Assembly: GCA_903928395.1 (NCBI GenBank)
Contig: CAIYQS010000229.1
Location: 1-13,966 of the forward strand
Length of the DNA: 13,966 bases
Source of the DNA: an uncultured Actinomycetes bacterium
Lineage (GTDB): Bacteria > Actinomycetota > Actinomycetes > Nanopelagicales > Nanopelagicaceae
Direction: 5' to 3'
In this document: in pieces, positions 6,945 to 13,966 of the stretch
Layout: each line of letters starts with the position of its first letter
Numbering within the stretch: the first letter of the stretch is position 1
Position numbers and translations under genes: made by a program
Notes under the pieces: generated by a model
What the model was told of the DNA's origin: nothing
Seen by the model: the letters and a program-made list of their open reading frames with translations, nothing else
Database searches by the model: none

Positions 6945-8441
6945 TCAAAGCACCGCCCGACGCTCTTCTTTTGTAACTTTATTAAAGTATGAAGAACCTT
7001 GAATCCAGAAGATTGTCATCGGAATAACACCAATGGCAACCGTTCCAACTCCTACCCGCAGGGCAAGATGGCTCAACGTAGGTATTACTTTAAAGAGAAC
7101 GGCAATTAAGAATAGACCGGAAAGTGCTGGCCAGAGCCCTACCAAAACAAAGGTGCGAACATCTCTTAATATGTAATGCCGGTACAGAACAATTACCGAA
7201 ATTGCTGCTAGCGCATAGTAGAAGCAAATTTGAATTCCAATTGCGGCGACGCCAGCCTGCGCAATGTCGTTAACTTTCGAAATGAATTGCGATCCGATGA
7301 AAAATAGCAAGACAAAAACGGTCGTAAAGAGGGTTGCGTTCCAAGGGGTACGAAATTTCTTATGTACATGACCAAACGCACCTGGCATCGTGAAATCTCT
7401 TCCCATTGAAAAGAGAGTTCTAGTTACTTGAATCATCTGAGTTTCAATAGTTGCCACAGTCGAAAGCAATACCGAAACAATGATGAACTTACCAAACCAC
7501 CCCGGAATTAAAACCGCAGCAAAATCACTCAAAATGCTGCTGCTATTGTGCAAGGTGGCATCGCTTAAGACCATATTGATTGCAATCAAAGTCAATAAAA
7601 AGGTAAAGAAGACGAAGAAGATACCGACGATTCCGCCTCTACCAGCATTGTCCGCTCCATCTTTAGTCTCTTCGTTGAGATTGGCAGTGACATCCCAGCC
7701 CCAATAGAAGAATGCGCCGGATACGGCACCGATCAAGATTGCACTTAATCCATGAGCAACCGCGAATTTTGCATCGAAGGGATTGGATCCGGCTGCTGCC
7801 GCGGCTGGAGTTGAGTACGCTTTAATTTGATTAAAGGAGAACCATCCCCAATCAAAGCGGTGAGTGTGTGGATGGTGAAGCAGCGCAATGACATCAAAAA
7901 TCCAGAGCAGCCCTAACTCAACAACTGTCATTACTACTTGTGCTTTTGCCGTGAATTTTATTCCGTACGCAATGATCGCCACCATAAAAATGAAAATGAG
8001 GGCTCCAATAAAGGTCGTCCAGTGGACGTTGCTGATCGTATTTTGATTAGTCGAAAAAAGTGAGAGCAAACTTGTCGAGGCAGGAACTGTGGATACGAGT
8101 CCAAAAATAATTGATGCGGTCACAAGGGACCAGCCAGCCAAATATCCGAGAATTGGATGAAGTGCATTCCTCACCCAGATATACGTAGCACCTGCATTTT
8201 GTCGAACCTTACCCATGTAATGAAAGGCGATCACCACCCCGAACATCGCTATACCGGAGTAGAGAAGTTCGCCAGGTCCAAAGAGACCTACGGTGACTGC
8301 AAGCGTGACGGTCGTTGCCGCGATTGAGTACGCAGGAGCTGAACCGGCAATCCCCATGATTGAAGATTCAAATAGACCCAAAACATTCGAAGCTAATTTA
8401 TTTCCTTCAACTTCATTCTCTTCTTGATGGGAATTCGCCAC
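6945..8441 (-). CDS. APC-superfamily amino acid permease
   Basis: Integral membrane importer or exchanger for amino acids or related amines, with about 12 membrane segments in a 498-residue product. A hydrophilic N-terminus is followed by the first helix motif GIAGSAPAYS (30-39), the substrate-binding unwound segment of APC proteins. Further on is a RQNAGATYIW-x-LGYLAGW arrangement (80-104) matching the family consensus. A His-rich loop, HHPHTH, lies at 189-194. I choose GTG 8441 because GGAGG (8452-8448) stands six bases upstream. An ATG eight codons earlier (8465) is in frame, but it would include the Shine-Dalgarno within the coding region and has no site of its own. It sits between the ABC exporter pair and the Ig-like gene, with about 100 bases on either side, so it may be its own unit. 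Substrate specificity is unknown. Confidence 0.9.
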   Translation of the reverse strand: MANSHQEENEVEGNKLASNVLGLFESSIMGIAGSAPAYSIAATTVTLAVTVGLFGPGELLYSGIAMFGVVIAFHYMGKVRQNAGATYIWVRNALHPILGYLAGWSLVTASIIFGLVSTVPASTSLLSLFSTNQNTISNVHWTTFIGALIFIFMVAIIAYGIKFTAKAQVVMTVVELGLLWIFDVIALLHHPHTHRFDWGWFSFNQIKAYSTPAAAAAGSNPFDAKFAVAHGLSAILIGAVSGAFFYWGWDVTANLNEETKDGADNAGRGGIVGIFFVFFTFLLTLIAINMVLSDATLHNSSSILSDFAAVLIPGWFGKFIIVSVLLSTVATIETQMIQVTRTLFSMGRDFTMPGAFGHVHKKFRTPWNATLFTTVFVLLFFIGSQFISKVNDIAQAGVAAIGIQICFYYALAAISVIVLYRHYILRDVRTFVLVGLWPALSGLFLIAVLFKVIPTLSHLALRVGVGTVAIGVIPMTIFWIQGSSYFNKVTKEERRAVL

Positions 8442-8447
8442 GTAAAA

Positions 8448-8452
8448 CCTCC
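8448..8452 (-). promoter_or_regulatory. Shine-Dalgarno that decides the permease start
   Basis: GGAGG on the minus strand lies six bases before GTG 8441 (spacer TTTTAC), a near-ideal ribosome binding site. It is the reason for choosing this GTG over the ATG at 8465. Confidence 0.85.
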
Positions 8453-8542
8453 GAATAGGGAGCATCCATTGATGCGCGAGTGAGATATCGGCAGAACATA
8501 CAGCCTAGAGCTAGTCCAGGGCGAGAGCTCAGAGCAGATTTT
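8453..8542 (-). promoter_or_regulatory. Permease upstream region, weak signals only
   Basis: The stretch between the ABC stop (8543) and the permease ribosome binding site should hold the permease promoter if it is a separate unit, but no convincing -35/-10 pair is visible. A small hairpin, GCATC-AATG-GATGC (8475-8462), lies just upstream of the Shine-Dalgarno. Near 8500-8520 a six-pair stem, CCTGGA/TCTAGG with one G-U pair, has no following U tract. Neither is strong enough to call as an operator or terminator. Confidence 0.3.
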
Positions 8543-10510
8543 TTAGTCGACTGCGGCGGATGAGAATTGGCTGGCGTAGAGGTCAAAATAAAAGCCCTTC
8601 GCCGCCATCAAATCCTCGTGATTTCCTTGCTCTACCAGCGTTCCTTTGTCCATGACCAGAATAATGTCAGCATCGCGAATCGTCGATAGACGGTGCGCGA
8701 TGACAAAACTGGTTCTTCCAAAGCGCAATTTAGCCATGGCGTGCTGAACAAGCACCTCTGTGCGGGTATCAACGGACGAAGTAGCCTCATCCAAAATCAA
8801 GACCGCTGGGTCCGCCATAAACGCGCGGGCAATAGTCAGCAGTTGGCGTTCGCCATTGGAGACCGTTGAATTATCGTCAGTCAGAAGGGAGTCGTATCCA
8901 CCTGGAAGGCCACGAATAAAGTGATCGATATTTGCTGCCTTCGCTGCTTCCACTACTTTCTCAGGAGTTGGATCTTTGGAACCGAAGGCGATATTTTCTT
9001 GCATGGTTCCTGAGAAGAGCCAAGTGTCCTGCAGCACCATCCCAAATTGGCGACGTAAATCATCTCGAGTGATATCTCGAGTTTTCACTCCGTCCAGAGT
9101 GATCTCTCCACCATCAATCTCATAGAAACGCATGATCAAATTAACTAGCGTGGTCTTACCAGCTCCAGTTGGTCCAACAATTGCGACGGTCTGACCTGGT
9201 TTCACTTCAAGATTGAAATGTTCAATGAGTGGTTGATCCTCCTTGTATCGGAAGGAGACGTCCTTGAACGCAATTGAGCCTGTTGCTCGAGTGATTGCAA
9301 TGCTGTTAGGACGGTCGGGTTCTTCTTCGGCTACATCTAGCAATTCAAAAAGCCGTTCGGCTGAAGCAACTCCCGATTGTACGGTGTTCATCAACCCGGC
9401 TATTTGGGCCAAAGGCATTCCAAATTGCCTGGAGTATTGAATGAAAGCCTGAACATCACCAAGTGACATTGTCCCAGTGGCAACACGGTAACCACCGAGC
9501 ACCGAAATTCCTACATAAATAAGGTTAGAAATAAATGTTGTCGAAGGCATAATGATGCCCGACATAAATTGCGCGTTAAACGAAGATTTATTGAGATTTT
9601 CATTTAGTTCTGCAAAATCAGAAATTGCTTGCTTCCGGCGACCAAAAACTTTTACCAGCGCGGCCCCTGTATGCATCTCTTCAACGTGACCATTGAGTTT
9701 TCCGGTCCAGTCCCATTGTGCAATAAATTGTTTCTGAGATGCCTTGGCGATCCGCACTGATGCGAACATAGAAAGCGGAATTGCGATAAGAGAAATGAGG
9801 GCAAGTAGCGGACTAATCCACACCATCATTATTAGGACAGAAACAACCGTTAACAAAGAATTGAGAATTTGAGATAGACCTTGTTGCATGGATGTTGCTA
9901 TGTTGTCGACATCATTGGTTACCCGAGAAAGTAAATCTCCACGAGAGGTATTGTCGAAATAACTTAGCGGCAATCGACCTATTTTTTCTTCAGCTTGACG
10001 ACGCAATCTAAATACCGTCTTTTGGGTTACGCCTGCCATCAAATACTGCTGCAACCATAGGAAGAGTGAAGAGAGGATGTAGAGCCCGATAGCTAGGAAA
10101 ATCCAGTGAGCAACCGCCGTGAAATCGATTCCTTTTCCAGGTACTGCCCCACTTTTTTCAATCAAGTCCGCTTGGGTATTTTGCCCTTGCGCACGCAAAC
10201 TAGCGACAACTTGCGCATTGGTTTCGTTGGCAGGAAGTTTGCGACCAATAAAGCCATTAAAGATGTCATTGGTGGCATGCCCCAAAATCTTCGGACCAAA
10301 CGAGCCAATCGTCACGGCCGCAGTAATAAGAATAAATACCGCATATAAAGTTTTACGCTCTGCGCCGACTTCGCGAAGCAGGCGCAGCAACGATCCTTTG
10401 AAATCCTTAGATTTCTGAGGGGGGCCACCCATCATCCCCGCCATCGGGCCACCACGCCCCACCCCTCCAGCCATAGGCGGACGTCCACCCTGAGGTGCAC
10501 GTTGACTCAT
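8543..10510 (-). CDS. ABC exporter half-transporter, subunit with catalytic Walker B and atypical signature
   Basis: Type IV ABC exporter half, with a transmembrane domain (about 50-385) fused to a nucleotide-binding domain (about 410-640), 655 residues. Walker A is GPTGAGKTT (446-454), the Q-loop is Gln494, Walker B is LILDE with Glu575, the D-loop is SSVD and the switch is His606. All of these are intact. The signature is VSNGE (550-554) instead of LSGGQ. Together with the Asp-for-Glu change in the partner, this marks a heterodimer with one degenerate ATP site, as in TM287/288-type exporters. The N-terminus (1-32) is a Gly/Pro/Met-rich cytosolic extension, and a 40-residue segment after the first helix is probably extracellular. 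ATG 10510 overlaps the partner's TGA by four bases (ATGA) and has GGAGG seven bases upstream. The substrate is unknown; drug, lipid or peptide export are the family options. Confidence 0.94.
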   Translation of the reverse strand: MSQRAPQGGRPPMAGGVGRGGPMAGMMGGPPQKSKDFKGSLLRLLREVGAERKTLYAVFILITAAVTIGSFGPKILGHATNDIFNGFIGRKLPANETNAQVVASLRAQGQNTQADLIEKSGAVPGKGIDFTAVAHWIFLAIGLYILSSLFLWLQQYLMAGVTQKTVFRLRRQAEEKIGRLPLSYFDNTSRGDLLSRVTNDVDNIATSMQQGLSQILNSLLTVVSVLIMMVWISPLLALISLIAIPLSMFASVRIAKASQKQFIAQWDWTGKLNGHVEEMHTGAALVKVFGRRKQAISDFAELNENLNKSSFNAQFMSGIIMPSTTFISNLIYVGISVLGGYRVATGTMSLGDVQAFIQYSRQFGMPLAQIAGLMNTVQSGVASAERLFELLDVAEEEPDRPNSIAITRATGSIAFKDVSFRYKEDQPLIEHFNLEVKPGQTVAIVGPTGAGKTTLVNLIMRFYEIDGGEITLDGVKTRDITRDDLRRQFGMVLQDTWLFSGTMQENIAFGSKDPTPEKVVEAAKAANIDHFIRGLPGGYDSLLTDDNSTVSNGERQLLTIARAFMADPAVLILDEATSSVDTRTEVLVQHAMAKLRFGRTSFVIAHRLSTIRDADIILVMDKGTLVEQGNHEDLMAAKGFYFDLYASQFSSAAVD

Positions 10511-12243
10511 AGCGCCGCCTCCTCTGGGCTGAGTTGTGAAAGCACAATTTCTTGATAAGTGTCGCTGGATTCCATTAAATCCGAATGAGTTCCAATACCA
10601 ACGATTCTTCCCTGATCCAGAACCACAATCTGATCCGCTTGCAAAATTGTCGAAACTCGTTGGGCCACAACAATCATGGTTGTATGCCCCATTACTTCGT
10701 GCAACGCACTACGCAACTTCGAATCGGTTGTGTAATCCAAAGCGCTAAAAGAATCGTCAAAAATTAAGATCTGTGGTTTTTTAACAAGCGCTCTGGCTAT
10801 TGATAGGCGCTGACGTTGACCGCCAGAGAAATTAGTGCCACCCTGCGCCACCCTTGATTCAAGTTTCTCTGGAAGTTCTTCGATGAAATCCCGTGCTTGA
10901 GCTACCTCCAAGGCACTCCACAATTCGTCATCTGTCGCATCAGCCCTTCCGTACCTCAAATTCTGCGCCACTGTTCCACCGAAAAGAAAGGCACGCTGTG
11001 GAACTAGACCAATTTCTGACCAAAGTGATTCAAGACTTTGATCTCGAACATCCATTCCATCTAATTTCACCGCACCGCCGGTTACATCAATAAATCTTGG
11101 TATGAGATTGAGGAGTGTTGATTTTCCGGAACCAGTCGAACCGATAATGGCTGTGAATTCACCTGGCCTAGCCGTAAATGAAATGTCAGAAAGAATGGGG
11201 TGCTCTGCTCCGGGATATCGAAATTCAACTTTTTCGAATTCGATCAATCCTAATCGTACTTTTGGATTCTTAGGGTTGAGAGTTTCAACGACCGAAGATT
11301 TCGTATCAAGTACTTCTTGAATCCGTTCTGCGCAGGCGGCAGCCCGAGGAATCTGCAGTGACATAAAAATTGCCATCATTACACTGCTTAAAATTAACAT
11401 GATGTAACTGAGAAACGCTGTCATGTTTCCAATCTGAAGATTCCCAGAATTAATTAACTTACCGCCAAACCAAATTACCGCAACCGACGATAAGTTGAGG
11501 ATCATAGAAAGCGATGGAAACATAACGGCGAATGTGCGAGTGACTCGAAGTTGAGTCTGCATCAAATCAAGTGATGCCTCTCCAAATCGTGCTTCTTCCT
11601 GCCGAGTCTTAACGAACGCACGAATTACGCGCACGCCAGATATTTGTTCACGCAGTACAAGATTAATTCGATCTATTTTTACTTGCATAACTCTAAAAGC
11701 CGGAACAATTCGACGAAGTAAGAGAATAATCAAAAGCGACATGATTGGCAGAACTACTAATAATAAGGAAGATAACTTCAAGTTTGAGCGCAACGCCATA
11801 ATGATGGCTCCAATGCCCGTAATAGGAGCACCTATCATCATCGTGAAGCCCATGAACAGAACTAGTTGTACTTGCTGCACATCATTTGTATTTCTTGTGA
11901 TCAGAGATGGTGCTCCGAATTTATTTAGTTCTCGAGCGGAAAAACCTTCCACAGCAACAAAGACTGCGGAGCGCAGATCACGCCCAAAGGCCATTGCAAC
12001 TCGGGCAGCTAGATAAGCGAGCCAGACGGAGGCACCCATAACCAGCGCGCTTGAGCCGAGCATGATTTCACCGATATGCCAGATATAGCCGACATTTCCT
12101 TTGGCCACGCCATTATTGATGAGGTCAGCATTCAGGTTTGGGAGATACAAACTTGCGATTGCCTGTATGAGCAACATCAGGAGGATCAGGTAAACCTGAT
12201 TCCTATAAGGGCGCAGATATTTCTTTAAAATCTGAGTAAGCAA
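10507..12243 (-). CDS. ABC exporter half-transporter, subunit with degenerate Walker B
   Basis: First subunit of the heterodimeric ABC exporter, 578 residues, with a six-helix membrane domain (about 15-310) followed by a nucleotide-binding domain. Walker A GSTGSGKST (368-376), Q-loop Gln416 and signature FSGGQ (472-476) are canonical. Walker B is ILIFDD, so Asp497 stands where the catalytic Glu should be, and the switch His is replaced by Gln528 (VVAQRVST). This subunit therefore provides the non-hydrolysing Walker A/B half of one site and the good signature of the other. The start is TTG 12243, supported by AGGAG (12254-12250) six bases upstream; no ATG lies nearby in frame before the first helix. 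It is followed by its partner with an ATGA overlap, so the two are made in equal amounts from one mRNA. A promoter is likely in the 78 bases upstream. Confidence 0.94.
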   Translation of the reverse strand: MLTQILKKYLRPYRNQVYLILLMLLIQAIASLYLPNLNADLINNGVAKGNVGYIWHIGEIMLGSSALVMGASVWLAYLAARVAMAFGRDLRSAVFVAVEGFSARELNKFGAPSLITRNTNDVQQVQLVLFMGFTMMIGAPITGIGAIIMALRSNLKLSSLLLVVLPIMSLLIILLLRRIVPAFRVMQVKIDRINLVLREQISGVRVIRAFVKTRQEEARFGEASLDLMQTQLRVTRTFAVMFPSLSMILNLSSVAVIWFGGKLINSGNLQIGNMTAFLSYIMLILSSVMMAIFMSLQIPRAAACAERIQEVLDTKSSVVETLNPKNPKVRLGLIEFEKVEFRYPGAEHPILSDISFTARPGEFTAIIGSTGSGKSTLLNLIPRFIDVTGGAVKLDGMDVRDQSLESLWSEIGLVPQRAFLFGGTVAQNLRYGRADATDDELWSALEVAQARDFIEELPEKLESRVAQGGTNFSGGQRQRLSIARALVKKPQILIFDDSFSALDYTTDSKLRSALHEVMGHTTMIVVAQRVSTILQADQIVVLDQGRIVGIGTHSDLMESSDTYQEIVLSQLSPEEAAL

Positions 12244-12321
12244 CCGTGGCTCCTATTAATTAAAATCCTTTTTTGTTTAATTCAACAAGCCTACTCCCCG
12301 CGCAAAAGTCTTTCTCTTTCG
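12244..12321 (-). promoter_or_regulatory. Probable promoter and ribosome binding site of the ABC exporter pair
   Basis: This AT-rich gap holds a possible promoter on the minus strand: TTGTTG, 18 bases, then TTTAAT. The -10 matches five of six consensus bases and the -35 is poor. The arms AATTAAA (12258-12264) and TTTAATT (12276-12282) form a 7-bp inverted repeat overlapping the promoter, which may be an operator or just AT-rich chance. AGGAG at 12254-12250 is the ribosome binding site for TTG 12243. No terminator for the upstream dehydrogenase is seen here. Confidence 0.4.
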
Positions 12322-13752
12322 TTAAATTTCTACACCTATATATTTAGTTTCTAAGAACTCGTGAATTCCGGAAAATCCACCCTCACGACCCAACCCAGAC
12401 TGCTTCACGCCGCCAAATGGCGCAGCTGGATCAGAAATGACTCCGCGATTTATGGAAACCATCCCCGCCTCCAGCGCTTCTGCTGTCCGAATGGCGCGTT
12501 TGAGGTCTGACGAGTAAACGTAGGCAATCAATCCATATTCGGAGGCATTTGAGAGCGCGATGGCCTCTTCATCACTTTCGAACGTAACTATTGGAGCCAC
12601 CGGTCCAAAAACCTCATATTGCAGGATTGGATTATCTTCCTTCACAGTTAAGACAGTCGCAGGGTAGAAAGCACCTTCGCCCCTCGGAATCACTCCACCA
12701 AGATTCAACCAAGCACCTGCCGCCACCGCCGAATCCACTAATTCTGCGATCTTGTCCCGCTCTTTTCGTGAAACGCTGGCACCGAGCTGAGCACCACTTT
12801 CTAGGCCATCTGCCATTTTTAAATCTTCCATGGCTTTAGTGAACTTCTCCGTAAACTCGCTAGCAACAGGTTTGGCGACATAGAAGCGATTGGCGGCTGT
12901 GCAAGCGGCCCCACCATTCCGCATCTTTGCAATCATTGCGCCTTTAACCGCTTCATCAATGTCGGCATCGTCCAAAACCAGGAACGGGGCATTGCCTCCG
13001 AGCTCAAGTGAGGTTCGAAGAACAAGATCGGCCGACTCCTTAATGAGGATTCTTCCCACTTCGGTCGAACCAGTAAAAGAAACGTTCCGAACGCGCGGAT
13101 CATGCATCATGCGAGAAATCATCGCACCGGTTTTCTCTGGCATCACAAAATTTACAACTCCAGCAGGAACACCAGCGCGATGCAAAATATCTATGATCCA
13201 TAAAGCTGTCAAAGGAGTCTCAGAAGCAGCTTTTAGAATCACGGTACAGCCAGCAGCTAAGGCTGGACCGATTTTGCGCGTCGCCATAGCTGCAGGAAAA
13301 TTCCAAGGGGTGATCAGTAATGAAACCCCGATTGGTTGGTGTGTGACCAAAATTCGCTTGTCTCCACTTGGGGCTTGGCGGAAGTCTCCGGGGGTGCGCA
13401 CGGCCTCCTCAGCAAACCACCTGAAAAATTCCGCTGCATAAATCACTTCGCCTTTTGCATCCGTGATTGTCTTGCCATTTTCCATTGAAATAAGTTTGGC
13501 AATGTCGTCCGACTCGGCAGTCATAATTTCAAATGCTTTACGTAGCAATTCAGATCGAACTCGCGATGGAGTTTTGGACCAAGTTGAGAATGCGTTATGA
13601 GCAGCGGTGACGGAATCGTCACACTGGGCTTGATCCGCGGTTGAAATCTCCGCGATGAGCTTTCCGGTGCTCGGGTTCATGACCGCTAGAGAGCCCGCAC
13701 CTTTTACCCATTGACCATTTATGTATAAATCGGTCTTTAATTGCATGTTCAC
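12322..13752 (-). CDS. gabD: NAD(P)-dependent succinate-semialdehyde dehydrogenase-type aldehyde dehydrogenase
   Basis: Cytosolic aldehyde dehydrogenase that oxidises an aldehyde to the acid, probably succinate semialdehyde to succinate, the last step of the GABA shunt. The 476-residue product has the oxyanion Asn151 (TPWNF), coenzyme-loop FTGSTEVG, general base Glu250 (LELGG), nucleophile Cys284 (GGAACTAANR) and EVFGPV. The end, DPAAPFGGVKQSGLGREGG then FLETKYIG, is characteristic of the succinate-semialdehyde group, but substrate choice by motif is not certain. I place the start at GTG 13752 because AAGGGG (13764-13759) lies six bases upstream; ATG 13746, two codons later, is almost as good, and ATG 13770 has no ribosome binding site. 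The open frame continues upstream into the tRNA, giving a spurious N-terminus that must not be annotated. It lies 72 bases after the tRNA and 78 before the ABC pair. The usual GABA aminotransferase partner is not in view. Confidence 0.88.
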   Translation of the reverse strand: MNMQLKTDLYINGQWVKGAGSLAVMNPSTGKLIAEISTADQAQCDDSVTAAHNAFSTWSKTPSRVRSELLRKAFEIMTAESDDIAKLISMENGKTITDAKGEVIYAAEFFRWFAEEAVRTPGDFRQAPSGDKRILVTHQPIGVSLLITPWNFPAAMATRKIGPALAAGCTVILKAASETPLTALWIIDILHRAGVPAGVVNFVMPEKTGAMISRMMHDPRVRNVSFTGSTEVGRILIKESADLVLRTSLELGGNAPFLVLDDADIDEAVKGAMIAKMRNGGAACTAANRFYVAKPVASEFTEKFTKAMEDLKMADGLESGAQLGASVSRKERDKIAELVDSAVAAGAWLNLGGVIPRGEGAFYPATVLTVKEDNPILQYEVFGPVAPIVTFESDEEAIALSNASEYGLIAYVYSSDLKRAIRTAEALEAGMVSINRGVISDPAAPFGGVKQSGLGREGGFSGIHEFLETKYIGVEI

Positions 13753-13824
13753 CAGAAACCCCTTATCCATCAGAGTTTCAATTGTAGTTATTAAGTCTGA
13801 ATTCACGCATCCATGCTTATTCCT
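13753..13824 (-). promoter_or_regulatory. Dehydrogenase leader with ribosome binding site and possible -10
   Basis: AAGGGG (13764-13759) is the likely Shine-Dalgarno for GTG 13752. TACAAT (13786-13781) matches five of six bases of the -10 consensus and would start a transcript roughly 20-25 bases before the coding region. No good -35 lies at the right distance. No terminator is visible between the tRNA and this point, so read-through from the tRNA promoter is also possible. Confidence 0.45.
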
Positions 13825-13899
13825 TGGAGCCTCGGGCCGGGATTGAACCGGCGACCTGCCCATTACGAGTGGGCTGCTCTACCACTGAGCCACCGAGGC
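13825..13899 (-). tRNA. tRNA-Thr (anticodon CGU), CCA encoded
   Basis: Reads ACG threonine codons. The minus strand folds as a full cloverleaf: acceptor stem GCCTCGG/CCGAGGC (7 bp), D arm GCTC-AGTGGTA-GAGC, anticodon stem GCCCA/TGGGC around loop CTCGTAA (anticodon CGT in DNA), a five-base variable loop AGGTC, and T arm GCCGG-TTCAATC-CCGGC. Discriminator T is followed by an encoded CCA (13827-13825). All stems pair perfectly. In the 67 bases upstream a weak promoter candidate, TTGCAT-N17-CATAAA, is present. No protein gene is seen between the tRNA and the window edge at 13966. Confidence 0.96.
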
Positions 13900-13966
13900 G
13901 GAGACGTAAGAGTACCCTGTGCTTTATGGAACTTTCTGCAATCTTATGCAACCACGTTGAAACACC
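13900..13966 (-). other. Window edge upstream of tRNA-Thr
   Basis: On the minus strand this contains a weak -35/-10 pair, TTGCAT-N17-CATAAA, that could drive the tRNA. I see no coding sequence on either strand and nothing else recognisable; the region is cut by the window boundary. Confidence 0.3.

Noticed and set aside
8500..8520. Possible terminator after the ABC pair
   Set aside because: The stem has only six pairs including a G-U, and no U-rich tract follows.
12890..13441. Plus-strand open frame of 183 codons opposite the dehydrogenase
   Set aside because: Antisense to the conserved catalytic region of the dehydrogenase, with no family resemblance.

Overview
The window looks like a chromosomal segment of a small-genome, moderate-GC actinobacterium. 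Three things suggest this. It has an adjacent MurT/GatD pair (lipid II isoglutaminyl synthase, found in Actinobacteria and Firmicutes). It has a tRNA-Thr(CGU) with an actinobacterial-type body. Most of its start codons are GTG or TTG, and the gaps are very short. By eye the G+C is in the mid-40s percent, which would fit a freshwater lineage such as Nanopelagicales (acI) or a Luna-type Microbacteriaceae. That placement is inference. All nine protein genes and the tRNA lie on the minus strand, so transcription runs from high to low coordinates. No non-coding stretch exceeds about 150 bases.

In transcription order: tRNA-Thr(CGU) (13899-13825); an aldehyde dehydrogenase of succinate-semialdehyde dehydrogenase type (13752-12322); two overlapping ABC exporter half-transporters (12243-10507 and 10510-8543) that form a heterodimer with one degenerate ATP site; an APC-family amino acid permease (8441-6945); a secreted protein with five Ig-like repeats and a Pro/Thr linker (6850-5183); a DHA2-type MFS drug-transporter homologue (5154-3772); murT (3756-2635) and gatD (2635-1922); and a DEAD-box RNA helicase with a long basic tail (1777-77), closed by a strong intrinsic terminator (51-10).

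The likely transcription units are: tRNA, possibly alone; the dehydrogenase; the ABC pair, translationally coupled by an ATGA overlap; the permease; a four-gene unit of Ig-like protein, MFS transporter, murT and gatD with gaps of 28 and 15 bases and one overlap; and the helicase. The four-gene unit has an envelope theme: MurT/GatD amidates D-glutamate in the peptidoglycan stem peptide, the Ig-like protein is exported, and the MFS protein sits in the membrane. A functional link between them is inferred from spacing only.

Several start sites were moved from the longest reading frame because a Shine-Dalgarno sequence decides them (MFS at TTG 5154, permease at GTG 8441, dehydrogenase at GTG 13752). 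I found no mobile element, CRISPR array, defence island, toxin-antitoxin pair or biosynthetic cluster. Most of the window is ordinary housekeeping and transport. The least explained parts are the Ig-like secreted protein and its unusual start region.
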